A stretch of 64,000 nucleotides of DNA from Phialocephala subalpina (Eukaryota > Ascomycota > Leotiomycetes > Helotiales > Mollisiaceae), in NCBI GenBank assembly GCA_900073065.1, contig FJOG01000015.1, forward strand, positions 546,436-610,435. The letters are read 5' to 3'. A program made the position numbers and the translations under genes. Positions within the stretch are counted from its first letter, which is position 1. Each line of letters opens with the position of its first letter. Under the pieces are notes generated by a model that did not search any database, was not told the DNA's origin, and was given only the letters and a program-made list of their open reading frames with translations. Below, piece by piece: positions 1-11,342 of this stretch.

Positions 1-887
1 TATGGGACTTCCATCGTGAAATGGCATCTTTCTAAAGAGAAGGGGGAAAAAAGGACTTTGCGTACAGGGGAGGAAACTGCTAATATACCAGTCTCCTGGT
101 AGGGAATTATTCTGGAAAAAAAGGTGACGCAATAAGTCTTCCCCAATCATTAGACTGTCTCATTGTACGCGTACAACGGTCATCAAAGTACTTATGTCTG
201 GTGATGTTTCATACCCGGATACGGCATTCTGTCCCACATGTTCCTTGTCTGGGTGTTAGGGCCTCAACAGTGCGGGGTTATGTCTTGAAAAGTTGAAGCC
301 ATGTGAGACCCCAACGGTCTGTGCAAGGAACGAACTGCTTGTACTTGGCTTCACCGGTACTTTAAGGTCGCATTTGACTAGAATGCAGAGTACATATAGC
401 TTTGATGGGTGATGGGGTGTCCCAAAGGAGGGTTGAGTCCGGAAGAGGTAGTCGAATGAGTCTAGCTTCCGCAACTCTTGAAGGTCGCGTGCCACTAGGA
501 CTTCCTTCCTTCCATGTCTCTGGTGTTCTTGGGGCGCTGACGTGCAACGGTGAACGAGTTCAAAGTTTCCTCTGTAAAATTAATGGTTATTGCCCAAGTT
601 CAATGGGTTGGCGACGAACAGCCGATTCTATCACAACCCAGAGAGAGTATGTGATTAGAAGGGGATCATCCAAATTCCGGCGTTGGATCCTGTCAGAGTA
701 ATGAGAAGTTCATTGGACTCAAATCCAGGTAGATTTGAATTGCTGAGCAGGGCCTTTGGCAATATAAGCCCTTATTCGAGAGTCTCATTTGTCGTCTCAA
801 GGCGAGGAGATTGAAAACGCTGAAGGCTTGTGCTGATATCCACACTCATCCAGCAAAGTCTCTGAAACAGAAGGTCGGGACCCAGAC

Positions 888-3690
888 CTACAAGATCTCA
901 ATGATGTACCTCCTCCTGCCTCCAGGACCAAATATCATATCCACGTATGCCTCTTTATCGATCTCCTTGGCAGGAGACTCCAAAATATGCTTGAGATTCC
1001 CCCAGTAATGCATGTAAGCTATCTTACAAACCCCAAGTCTTTTCTATTTTCCATTGGTGCCATCAACGCGTAAGGGTAACAATCCCGAGATCTTATTGGC
1101 GTCTTCTGATGCTTTGACCGGCATCAGATACGTCTCGAGGCGTTGTCCACCTCGGAATTAGAAACTGTTAAGCATGATGTTAATATTCATGGTTCGCGTA
1201 GCGCTTCGACCTTCACATATAGTAACCACTTTAAGGACGTATTTGCAGCTGAGAAGAGACGCAGTCCTTACTTCGCCGTAAATGTTCGAGGAGGCATGGG
1301 ATATCGGATGTCGACGACTTTGATATATACGTCTTCGACCAAGTGCGAATCTAGCCCAGCTAGCTCTACTGCCCCATTAATTGATGCCTAAGACCAAGTG
1401 GGCGCAACATATTGATTAGGTCTGGCTACTGTCTTCGGAGCATACCACCTAAGTTGGAGCTCAAGATCTTTTCTCCACATCCCGGCCACGTACTCATCGC
1501 TTATCTCTGACTGTACGATTCTGGCAAGACCAGATATTGCTATAAGCTTGTCACTCTGGTTAGTGAGCTTCCATCGAGAGTATCTCCCTATCAATCCGCT
1601 CCACATTTCGCGATCCATGGAGCGTTTTTGTAACTCGTAAAATGGTGCCACCGAAGGAATGCCATCGGGAAATGTTTCGCATGCAACCAACTCATCACAC
1701 TCCCAGAAAACCTCTCTGTTCGTAAAGTGGACGGATCGACGTGGGAGGACTCTTTCATGCAAAGTCCACCCTCTGGCAGACAGCGGTGAATCCTGTAGTA
1801 TAGTGTTGAGCGTTCCAGGAACACAGTCCCAGAATTGAGAATCCCCATTGCCTTTGATTTTCCTTTTTTTTTTTTTTTTTTGTAATTCCAGTTTATTGTC
1901 CTTTATCGCATATTCAGCATATAAGACACCACTATATACAACAATGCGACTTCACGGTAAAGTGCATATAGCTCACTCTCCCTTACACAGATGTGCCTTC
2001 CTTGTACATTGACCAGACTGACTCCTATTCGGGTATACTCTCCGACGAGTGCACTACCCTTAGTTTATACTCCAAAGCTAAGGGAAAACGTGAACACTTT
2101 GACTAGCCAGTCTATGTACTCAGCAACTGATAACTCTTAAAGGGAGGTTCCTTCCGTAGTTATAACAAGCACAAATTTCTTTCCAGCCCCCTTTACTCCC
2201 AAGCTCCATAGGTCTCCTCAACCTTAAGGGCCACCAACACTCTAAATCCTCACATAAAAGCTCAAACGGTATGCAGAGAAGTACGCTCACTGTATAGTCC
2301 TTAAAGTCTCCTTATGATATCATTTGCTCCGAGAACCCTCCTCCGAGTCCTACCCTCCTCCTCCCTTGCCTTTAACCGCAGTATATAACCTATTCTTACC
2401 TGTCTTCATTATAGCTTTATTCTAGGGTCGACCTTTGCGAAGTGCTCTTCGGACGTTTTATTTCGTATCTTAAGCCTCGACTACCAAGCATAGTACCTAT
2501 TCGACCGAAACACCTAAGTGCAAAGCTATCGGAGTGCGCATAAAAGTATCGAAGAACCTTTAGCGGATCGTTTAGTATACCGTGTGCAAAAAAACGGCAA
2601 GTTATTATCGTCGTAATAGTATCGCGAAAAATTTTCTCCATACTAAGACTTCGAATAATCCCCTTTCCACCACTATAACGACTTGCGGCTCTCCTCTTGC
2701 GCGTTAAAGCATAAGAGGTTGGTTCACTGTAAATAGCTATCCAAGAGGCACCAACGTGGAGGTGTGCGTCCGACTTTGCCTCCCTTGCCTTTGGTTTCTA
2801 TGTAGCATTTCCAGAATGGATCTCGGCTGAAGAATAGTCCAACACAGTCATCGATGGCACTAGAAGCTGCGATGTCGATGGTCGAGTTGCTATACACATC
2901 ACTCATGAGAGACGATTCGGCAGTCCAATCATCCGAATCATCTTGTACAATGCACAATGAGTCGACCCATAGATACTGAAAGCCAAGCTCACGAGCAACA
3001 AGCATCGCATCCATGTAGGTCTTTGGAAGTCTATCTAGGGGTACTGAATGGTGAAATGCGTCAGAGTTGGTAGTTGATAAAGTCATGAATGGAAGGCTTC
3101 TCCAACTACGACTTAACGTCGCATACTTTGGAATAGAATCGATTTCAGAAGAAAGGCAAAGTTTGATATATGAATTGCCCAGAGATATCAGCCTCGTCGG
3201 TACTCGACTTGACGGAAGGACGTTGCATGATTGGTGGGAATGCAAACACCTTGCCATCCACCTGAGAGATAAAGGTAATGCATCCAGAGTGTTCCCAGAA
3301 TGACTGATCTCGTAACATCACAGGGATGCTATCTCAGTATCTGCAATTTGACGTCTTTTCTAGATCTGAATTGATAAGGTGAAGGAGAGGCGCGCACCAT
3401 GAGTGTTAGATCGCACCGTAGTGACACTGCATGAGTAGGTACATCTATACCTACCATCAACCCACTTATACTCCAGTGAGAATTGACAGAGATCCCTAGA
3501 TAGGCAGGAAACAGTGACGACTCCTTGGCACGTCTCGTTAGGATCGATGTTTTCATTGTCGGCTCTGTTTGAAGCATCCTCGCCAAATTGTTCACAAAGT
3601 CTGCAGCCACTTATCGCAGAAGTCGTTATATCTATCGGGTTGGAATGATGTTTAAAGACCAGAGATCCTGGGGCCGGGACTCTGGACCAA
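888..3690 (-). pseudogene. HET-domain (heterokaryon incompatibility) gene, broken
   Basis: HET proteins act in non-self recognition after hyphal fusion. On the minus strand the remnant runs in family order. A Cys-rich start (GCRLCE) lies near 3610-3590. The HET core (YATLSRSW, LGFQYLWVDSLCIVQDD, IAASSA) lies at 3257-2790. After an insertion come SARGWTLHERVLPRRSVHF, W-ECDE, the LT-x3-D-KL-x-AISGLA block and DEYVAGMW down to 1388. The family C-terminus (YLMPVK, then an ending YIIEIL) continues to 888. Lesions I can see: a TAG where the family has Trp (APTWS-stop, 1388-1390), another TAG near 1050, frame changes around 3260-3360, and the insertion at about 1861-2784. No start Met is visible. 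Family assignment is firm; the gene cannot encode a full protein as read. Confidence 0.82.
1861..2784 (-). mobile_element. poly(A)-tailed retro-insertion inside the HET gene
   Basis: On the minus strand this 0.92-kb block ends with an AATAAA-like signal (ACAATAAAC), a short spacer and an uninterrupted run of about 20 A (plus-strand T run around 1863-1882). Related copies of a short target flank it: TTGCCTTTG at 1848-1856 and 2785-2793, with surrounding bases also mostly matching. Joining the flanks restores a normal HET reading across the site. This is what target-primed reverse transcription of a polyadenylated RNA leaves, so a 5'-truncated LINE or a processed transcript copy fits. The only ORF inside (2417-2641, minus) has no domain I recognise. 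There are no terminal inverted or long direct repeats. Confidence 0.6.
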
Positions 3691-4189
3691 GAAGCAAAGA
3701 TTCTCCGAATGGATCACATAATGGCGATTTCCGTCTCAGCGCTGTGTACGGACTGTAAGGCGACGCGCCGACAGTAATCTGACCACGAGACCTTCCGTCC
3801 ATTGCGACTGCTCAGGTAGCAAGGTATAAGTAAACAATGATGCAAGATAAATCAAGAAGAGTAGAAATTGATGTCGGGAAACATAGCAAAAGTACGAGGC
3901 TCTGATGAGGCTGTGCTCTGCAGGCGCTGTCTCGGGGTCCTCTGAGATAACGCTACACGATCTCAATGGCGGTTATTGTTTCGAAAAGTCAGCGACAACG
4001 CGATGATGGAATCCCTGTAGGGACCTGTCCACGCTCGGGTCAAACATGTGGCTTGAGAATGGTAAGCAGATGTTCAAGGGAGAAGAATAGGAAAACGGTG
4101 AACGAGAGAGGAGAGGAGAGGAGAAGAAGATGAGCTCGGACTCCAGCTTCTCGCTTACCGAATTCGGCAGGCACAGAACACGCTATTAA
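3691..4189. other. intergenic, no gene seen
   Basis: No ORF with recognisable homology. A short GA-rich simple repeat (GAGAGGAGAGGAGAGGAG) lies near 4105-4125. Confidence 0.5.
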
Positions 4190-4530
4190 GCCAAAAATTT
4201 TTTTTTTATTTTTTTTTAAATTTCGAGTGCAAAAGCTGTCATGATCCCAAAGACTGTCACCTATTGTTGAAAATTCAATGAAAAATAAATAGCAAAAAAG
4301 AATCGAATTCATCATGAACTCGGGAATTGAGCCCGAGGCTGATTATCATATTAGTTTTTATTTTCTGGTAAAGAACTAGGTTGAACATACCGGGGCTCGC
4401 TACACAGATTATTAGTTTATGATTCTTTAATTCTTTGATAGACATTACTCACAACCCGCGACCTTGAGGTTATCTTATAACTTAAGAGCCACACGCTCTA
4501 CCGATTGAGCTACCCGGGCTTCAGGTGTTT
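4190..4530 (-). mobile_element. tRNA-Lys-derived SINE-like unit
   Basis: The minus strand begins with the 5' half of a tRNA-Lys(CTT). There is an acceptor start GCCCGGG and an A box TAGCTCAATCGG. The D-arm runs into an anticodon stem-loop CTCTTAA, followed by a possible 12-nt intron. The T arm that should follow is broken (GCGGGTTGTGAG with no CCCGC partner), so it is not an intact tRNA gene. About 170 bases on there is a B-box-like hairpin, CTCGGG-CTCAATT-CCCGAG (4318-4345), and the unit ends in an A-rich tract (plus-strand T tract 4197-4218). A tRNA-related head, unrelated body and A-rich tail are the SINE pattern. I see no clear target-site duplication and no second copy here. Confidence 0.5.
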
Positions 4531-5041
4531 GATGGCTGCAGAAGTTCTTATTTAGATCTATACAGGCCGTTGCGTTGGGACTGCCGTCCGTTATTCGGCA
4601 AGCTAGGGGAGGCTGCAGAATTTTTTTCAACGGCAACTACCCGGTCCGCTTCTTCTCTGACTCAATCACAAACGCATCCACGGAAGTTCTGACTCTTCTC
4701 ACTGATCTCAGCCTTGTTCGAGCTCGAGGTCTTTGGATCTTGTTCATCTTGTTCATCATCATTCGGTATATATACAAAGGGTGGGATAAAATTACGCCAT
4801 CCAATGCTGTGCTAACCATGCAAATCTCTAGGAACGCAACGGACGCTCCTCCTGCCCAAGATCTCCAGTATCTTCCATTTCCCATATCCTGTTGTTTGCA
4901 ATATCTTCCCGAAAACGCCTTGCAAATGCGAAATGCTACGCTCCGCCAGGCCGAAAAATACAGGCCATTTTCTAAATGCCAAATGTATGCCACTCGAACC
5001 AAAACAAATGTCCGCTCTCTATCATGCAAATATCATCATAT
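4531..5041. other. intergenic, likely 3' flank of the protease gene
   Basis: No supported gene. ORFs on both strands here overlap each other and match nothing I recognise. Confidence 0.4.
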
Positions 5042-6535
5042 TTACATCGCCGCATAAACCATACCGGCACCAACGGCTGCCATCGCACCGAGATGCATAG
5101 GAGCTGCTGTTCGTTCTGCCGCGCCTTTCGATGTCGCTGTTCCTCCTACCGTCACGGTTCCTGCGATCGCGCCTCCATTCGTACCCGCCGAAGCAGTCAC
5201 TGCGTTCGCGACCAAGGTTGCGTCTGGGACGGCTGTGGTGCCAGTACCGATCTCGACTACATTCGAAGCCGTCGCGTTGAAGTTCGTTTGGGCGATCGAG
5301 ATCTCATTATTGGCAAGGTCGTACACAAGGTAGGCGGATCGGATGAAGGTGTCACCCAAGACGGCGGTGCTGGATCCAGCAGGCGCGATACCGAAAAGGC
5401 AGGCTGCTGTGCCGTCGGAGAAGGTCAATTGTCTGCCGTTGCTGGAGGTTACGTCGAGGACGAGCTCGTCCATTGGGACGGAGATTGTGGGTGTGGTGAA
5501 GGTAAAGTTCAGCATCGTGTTGTTGTTTGCCAGAGAGCAGGGCACGTATGCGGCGCCTTCTGAGGAGTCGTATTGTGCGGAGACCTGCTCGTAGATGGCT
5601 TCTGTCATCGCATCTGGGAGGTAGGTCAAGGAACTACCGGAATCCAGGAGAACGGCTTGTGCCTGGTTCTTCGCGATGACGGTGTTTCCGAGAGTCACCC
5701 CAGTGAGAGTGATGAGGAATTCTGCGAAAACTCCAGACTCCTTCTGTACCGGCAACGTCTCGAGTGAGCCCTTGTACTTCTCAGTATCGACACCACCGAA
5801 AAGGATGCTGCCAGTGTTTGCGTCTAGGTCGTTCAACCACAAGCTATACGCGTTGGATTGGATCAGGCTGTCAGCGACCAGCTGTGCTGGTAAGTTGTTG
5901 TATGCCGCCTTTCCTGCTCTGCCAACCTGCACTTCGTTGATCTGGTACCCAATTCCCAAGATGCCTTCCGGCGATGAACTGGTGTACCCAATTCCGAACT
6001 GCAGCGAATCCAAAGTCGTACTACCAATGGTAAATTTATCCGTCACATAATCTCCTGCCGCCCCTGATCCGTCGACGTACGAAATGTTGAAGTAGCTTCC
6101 AATATACGAGTACGTCGACGATGAGTTTGCTGAATATGTTCCTGCGAAAGCACACGGACTCCCTTTGCTCTTACATAACGTCGAAGTTGCTGCGTTCACC
6201 CAGAGATCCGAACTTCCAGTGTCGATGTGTAATCGAAAGCTTTGTGCTGGCGTTCCCAGTGTCGCATTAGCAAAATATAATGTTTCCTGTCAATTGTTAG
6301 CCCCTTGACCTCAATCCCGAGCCTTTTCAAGACCGACCTCGTTATCCAACGACGCCATGACAGTCCCTGACCTCCTCCGTAACCTGTCTCTCGATACTGG
6401 GTTCTCAATCGACCTCCTTCCCACAGGAAATCCTACAACTCGTGGTGCTCCATCGGTTCGCTTGTGTAATTCCAACCCTTCTGTACATGTCGATAATATA
6501 CTCGCCGCAAGGGCGAATGTCGTTGAACACCTCAT
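5042..6535 (-). CDS. secreted aspartyl protease, yapsin/GPI-anchored type
   Basis: Pepsin-family (A1) endopeptidase, about 480 aa in two exons: 6535-6338 and 6286-5042, with a 51-nt intron ending GCTAAC..ACAG. The start gives a hydrophobic signal peptide (RCSTTFALAASILSTC), then a basic pro-region with KR/RRR sites. The mature domain opens ETLYFANATLGTPAQ, followed by the first catalytic motif DTGSSDLWV. The second Asp lies in LLDSGSSLTYLP. The C-terminus is Ala/Thr/Gly-rich and ends in a short hydrophobic tail (HLGAMAAVGAGMVYAAM) that suits a GPI-anchor signal, so the enzyme is likely at the membrane or wall. It differs from vacuolar PEP4-type enzymes by this tail. Exon sum is in frame. The 5' splice site GTCGGT is atypical; the rest is firm. 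Confidence 0.87.
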
Positions 6536-8524
6536 AATTGTATATATGTTTCAAACAGAATATCCAACAACCCTTCTTCAAGAACGGCCACCCCGGATTA
6601 TATCCTCCTTAACCAGATCAACGATGACGCGGTCGGTGGAGAGCTCGAAGATTTAGCTTCGCTTCTGATATCCGTTTTCCAGTGTTCGGCAACTACCCGG
6701 CAGCTAAGATCGTATCCAAAAGGTCGAGATTATAATTTGAGATGTTCGAAGGGATGCAATAACTGACGATATTCGTTCAACCAAAGAGACAGAACTCGAG
6801 GAGAATTGTTCGGAGAGTTCTGGAAGTGGTGAAAGGCAGTATTATCAACAAATCCCAGCACACCGGGGTTCGTACAAAGGATTATAGTGAGATCGAGTGA
6901 CGTGAGGCTCCTGAGTGATCTTCACTAGAAGGTTGTTGGTGGCGGAGGGGTCGCTGCGGATGGTAACGAGGCTGAGGGATGGAAAAGGAAAAAGGGTCGA
7001 GATGTGGCGATGGATGGAAAGACAATGGAACACTTTTTGGTCAATCAACGACACCAAGAAGGTCCAAGATCTTGAGTATGAGAATTAACCAAGATGATGA
7101 AGTAATCTGAATCTTTTTCGAGGGCATCCGCGACTCGATACACTTGGGAGAATGGCCTTTGTATGTCTTGGCTCGACAGGGGACGAAGGGTCCGCAAAGT
7201 GACGCGGCCTCAGACGAATCCTCTGCCAGTCGCCCAACGTCCACTCAGACGTCGGTAATCCCATTCGCGCAGCGCCTCAATAGCGGAGACCGTCTTACGA
7301 ATCCCTGGACCTTGGCTGGGCTTCGTGAGAAAGGGCTTGGAGTTGCTATTTCCAGAGCATTGTGGTGGTCGGTTTGGCGGTGATCAGACTGAACACTGGG
7401 CTGAACCGAGCCTTGGAACTTTTGAAACCTCCTCGCTGCAGTCGCCCCTGGTATATGTGGACGATGATACACCTCGATAACAGCCATCGTCTGGGCGAAA
7501 CGGGGATGTCTGAGGAACTCGGCACTCATGATGTTTTCCATTGGATCGCTGCGAGTTTCGGAAGATGTCGAGGGACTATTTGGTGATGGAAGTCGACTGT
7601 TTGCCGGATGTGCGAGCACAAGAATCGCCAAGTAAGCGCGGAGACTTGGAGGTCATCTGTGAGCGCACGAATACGTAAGAAGGCTCTCATCGCCACGATG
7701 CGATGTGTCTCTGATGAACCACAATCGGCACGCCTGATGTCCGGAGATGGGTGAGAGAATCCAGACATCAGTGTTGCGAAGCCCTCAAGCCTCGAGGCAC
7801 GCTCGGGACCGAGTGGGATGGTTGTTTGAGGCTAGCCTGTTCAGGGCATATTCCCATTCCCCATTCCCCATTCACAGACATGCTGCATGCTTCAGGTCAT
7901 GCCTTTGGTCCCGGATTTGGCTCATGCTTTGATCGTCCTGGAGTGACAGCTGCGAGATATCAAACAATGTCGTGCTATTGTTGGTCCTCCTACAGGTTGG
8001 TATTACAGAAGTGTTTCGTGGTATGTCTTCACACCGCCCTGCTGCGAGAAATTGCGAGAGCAGAGACACGTATTACCACGTCTTCATTCGTCTATCTCCA
8101 GATCTGAGATTTTTTTCTCCGAAAGGCACAGAACCCCACATTCATAAAGTTGAGGATACAGTATCGCCAGCCCTCGAGACGGCGATAACGTCTCGAATGT
8201 CGTGTGATATCGGCGGCTGGATCATTGAAGGGCCTTTGTCTTTTGAGCCGATGTTATCTGATATCAAGCTCTCGATACTCTTCAACCTGAGTTGCCGAAA
8301 TGCAGCTCGTCTCCAGTTGACGGGAGGGTTGCGTCTGCTCTCCCCAGGATCCCCTGAAATTAATGCCAAGAAACGCCTATCGCAACCTTGATTAATATCA
8401 CGTGGAAATCCTCCGCTCCTTCGCCAGCGTACCCTTCTCTTCCTTTTTTGATCTGGTCAAGAACTTATGAATAAGCCTTGATGGATTCTGGTGTTGTAAC
8501 TTGTTCATTCTGTTTTTGAATTTA
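6536..8524. other. 2-kb stretch with no supported gene
   Basis: Several ORFs of 60-140 codons overlap on both strands, but none shows a domain, splice pattern or composition I would trust. It probably holds the promoter of the aspartyl protease and the 3' flank of the mucin-like gene. Confidence 0.45.
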
Positions 8525-9565
8525 TTAGGCTTCTTCGTCTCGAATTATTGCCTCAGCAGGCAGTTCTACCGCTGTTGCCCTCTTCGGCATGCTTCCTTCC
8601 CTCTCATGTCTAAGTGGTGTACTTCCTTCCTTCTCAAATCTTGGATTTCCATCCTTCTCAAACTTCAGGATCTCGCCTCCATCTTTTTCATGAAGTCCAC
8701 CAGTCTGCATTTCTGTATTCTGATGGAACCGCCACCATGAATGAGTTCTCTTTGGCTTTGAGTCATCATCTTTTCTTTGCACTTTCCGCAGAATCAACAC
8801 TCCAAAAACGACGAAGCACAGGAGTGCAAGTCCACCAATGACACCTCCAACAATCGCACCTGTGTTGTTGGCGTTCGTGCCGGTTGTGGCGGCATTCGAA
8901 GGGATCGAGGCAACCGGTACCGAGCCGCTCGAGGATCCAGCTGGGGACGACGTAGTAGACGGACCTGTAGGGCTCGTATTTTTCGCATCAGAAGGTTTTG
9001 AAGTCGTAATCGTCGAAGTATCTTTCGTCGTCCCGCTTGTTGCTGACGTGGAAGTTGTCATGACCGCCTGGCTCGTTGAACTCGAGCTTGAGCTCAGCGA
9101 AAATGTCTGCGCTTTCAGGCCTGGTGAAGAAGAGAATGTGATGCCAAAGGGAGTGTCGACTCCTGATCCTCCAGGTGTAGGGAGAAGTTCCGCATGGCAG
9201 GCGACTGGGAATACGGATTGGCTTGGATCTTCGACTGAGAGGATGTAGCCATAGGTGCCTATGGGTAGGACTTGAAATGAGCTTCCTGGAAAAGCCTCAG
9301 CTCTCTTTATTTCTATCTTACGGAGGTAGGATCTCGAACCCAGCACCACATTATTACCAACTGTACCATTCTGACACCACATCAACAGGAACGCCTCGGC
9401 ATAGTTTGACGTCCATCGTATGACGGTGGTATCGATATAATTGACGGTCAATCCGTCTTGGTTAGGGAATTGAAAGCTGGCAGAGGAAGTCTGAGCTTGT
9501 GCACCCCAGAGATACTGGCTCACGGAAAACAAGATCGCAAAGAAAGCACGGCCCTTCACACGCAT
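8525..9565 (-). CDS. mucin-like single-pass membrane glycoprotein
   Basis: Single-exon protein of about 346 aa. I start at the Met giving MRVKGRAFFAILFSVSQYLWGAQAQ, a clear signal peptide; the frame stays open upstream but no better start is present. An ectodomain of about 130 residues (SFQFPNQDGLTVNYIDTTVI, CQNG, one later Cys) leads into a long Ser/Thr-rich stretch. One membrane span follows (AIVGGVIGGLALLCFVVFGV), then a charged cytoplasmic tail of about 90 residues ending RDEEA. The tail has Glu/Lys-rich near-repeats (FEKDGNPRFEKEG, LRHEREGSMP). The layout resembles fungal wall-stress sensors of the Mid2/Wsc kind, but there is no WSC cysteine pattern, so this is an uncharacterised fungal ectodomain. 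Function is inferred from topology only. Confidence 0.75.
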   Translation of the reverse strand: MRVKGRAFFAILFSVSQYLWGAQAQTSSASFQFPNQDGLTVNYIDTTVIRWTSNYAEAFLLMWCQNGTVGNNVVLGSRSYLRKIEIKRAEAFPGSSFQVLPIGTYGYILSVEDPSQSVFPVACHAELLPTPGGSGVDTPFGITFSSSPGLKAQTFSLSSSSSSTSQAVMTTSTSATSGTTKDTSTITTSKPSDAKNTSPTGPSTTSSPAGSSSGSVPVASIPSNAATTGTNANNTGAIVGGVIGGLALLCFVVFGVLILRKVQRKDDDSKPKRTHSWWRFHQNTEMQTGGLHEKDGGEILKFEKDGNPRFEKEGSTPLRHEREGSMPKRATAVELPAEAIIRDEEA

Positions 9566-10553
9566 TTTGAAGGCATCAAAAATCGAACAAAGAGCAGAAA
9601 GACATCGGTGCAATCGAAGGAAGGAACAGACTCGATGTCACTTGTCCGCTTGGACCATTGTTGGTTTCGACGGCCAGCGCCACTCGAGGGATTGGTAACC
9701 AGTAAGTGATCAAGATTCTCAGATCGTACCTGAAAGATATCTTCCTGAAGGTAATGGCCACAATAACAAGCATCTTGATAGGGGTTAAATGTTGAAACAC
9801 CAACATCTGCAAACAGCGGCAAGGTTGCGCGCTTCTTCCGTCCAATCTCATCTCGCCAATTTTGAGATTCAGGCTCAGTTCATACACCACTTTGGTCGAC
9901 CTGCGCAGACATGGGCCTTGAAAGGCTCAGTTAGCGCCGCAGAACTGCGGCAATTCCAACCTGAAGTTCAAGATGCCCCCAACCATTCACGTGTTTAGTC
10001 ACGTGTGGTGGATATCGGGACCACTCCGTCCTTGTACGATGCTTGGTTGTACGTCGCAAATGTCGAATGGAAACTAAATCACTCCTATTTATGAAGCCAA
10101 GAGATGCTTGTTTCTTCCTATCGACCTCGGTTTGGGATCTCAGGCACGATACAACATCGTCGAATCACGATGTTCCGAAAGCGGTTGCCTGGCGACCACA
10201 CCGTTCCCTCTTCCACCAAACTTCAAGCTGAAGGCGTGAATTCGTGTTTGTCTGGAAGAGAATAGTCAGGTGCCTGATTTATGTGCTGTAACTTAGGGGT
10301 CGTAAGACGGACGAATAGGAATGACACTACATTTTCCAAGATCCAAACTCGATCAGATTCAACGAAGCATCTTTCCTTCCTACAGTTCATTTCTATCGCT
10401 GTTCCTCTGGATCTTGCATGCTTGTTATCTCTTCCGTCGAGATCTTCTACTGCCCATCGTTGACACTTGTTGGGTCTTCTGTCAGAATCGTCTGAAGCCC
10501 TGAAGACCAGTGCTTCCATTCAACAGCAAGCACTTGCTCTGACCATCCGCGAT
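9566..10553. other. intergenic between divergent genes
   Basis: No supported ORF. It contains a perfect small hairpin GCCGCAG-AA-CTGCGGC at 9936-9951. It should hold the promoters of the mucin-like gene (minus) and the V-ATPase gene (plus). Confidence 0.5.
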
Positions 10554-11342
10554 ATGGAGTATTATTACGAAGCTGGCAGATGGTAAATCACTTCCTTCTT
10601 GTTTCCAAGCTTTTCCAATCTGCAGGTCCATTGCTAACTCGACTTCTACTCTTCAGCCCAGTCTATGCGGTTTAATCCCCCATTCCCATCGATGATTCCA
10701 CAGCGGGTCCTAACAATCGAGGCAGTCGTTCTTTGGGGCAATGGGTTGTTGCATGGCCATGACGCTCTCAAGTCTGGGAGCAGGATACGGAATCGCGAAG
10801 TCGGGCGTAGGCATCTCAGCAGTCAGTGTAATGAGGCCAGACATGATGATTCGAAGTTCGTTTCCCCCGCCCATTCTTCCTTTACTCTATGCTTCCCCGT
10901 TCCCCTTTTTGTCCCCGCCCCCTCCCTCGACCAAGACTGAGCATCACCCAAACAGACCTCATGCCACCCATCCTCGCCGGTATCCTAGCAATCTACGGGC
11001 TCGTGGTAGCAGTCGTCATCTCCGCCTCCCTAAAAGAGAAATCTGCCCTCCATACAAACTTCATGCAGTTGGCTGCTGGGATCGCAGTAGGTTTGAGTTG
11101 TCTGAGCTCCGGGTTGTGTATTGGGATCGTGGGCGATGCTGGTGTGAGAGCTTCAGGGCAGCAGCCGAGAATGTTTGTTGGGATGATGATGATGCTAATT
11201 TTTGCCGAGGTGTTGGGTGAGCGCTCTTGGTCTAGACTGAGGGAAGGTGAACTGACTGTGTGTAGGCATATATGGGTTGATCGTTGGACTGCTGCTACTA
11301 ACGAGGTCGGAGACCGATGTGACCTCGTGCGTGAACTATTGA
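10554..11342 (+). CDS. vma-11: V-type H+-ATPase proteolipid subunit c'
   Basis: Membrane rotor-ring proteolipid of the vacuolar proton pump; the c' isoform is found only in fungi. Five exons fit: 10554-10582, 10657-10669, 10726-10855, 10956-11216, 11266-11342. Together they give 169 aa in frame. The N-terminus reads MEYYYEAGR-CPVYASFFGAMGC, with CPVYA split over three exons, one of only 13 nt. Conserved blocks follow: SLGAGYGIAKSGVGISAVSV, MRPDMMIRNLMPPILAGIL, LAAGIAVGLSCLSSGLCIGI, GDAGVRASGQQPRMFVGMM. FAEVLGIYG carries the essential proton-carrying Glu in the last helix. The end TSCVNY is reached at a TGA. Four membrane helices are evident. Every intron has a CTAAC- or CTGAC-like branch site. 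Confidence 0.92.

Noticed and set aside
1..887. Possible gene at the left edge
   Set aside because: Overlapping short ORFs on both strands without recognisable content; nothing I can support.
7245..7631. 128-codon minus-strand ORF
   Set aside because: No domain, no splice context, low-information Pro/Arg/Ser composition; an equal ORF overlaps it on the other strand.
8838..9248. Long plus-strand ORF of 136 codons
   Set aside because: Exact antisense of the Ser/Thr-rich region of the membrane glycoprotein, whose composition keeps the other strand open.
9320..9375. tRNA-like stretch (GGTAGGATCTCGAACCCAGC...)
   Set aside because: It lies inside the coding region of the glycoprotein and lacks matching arms.
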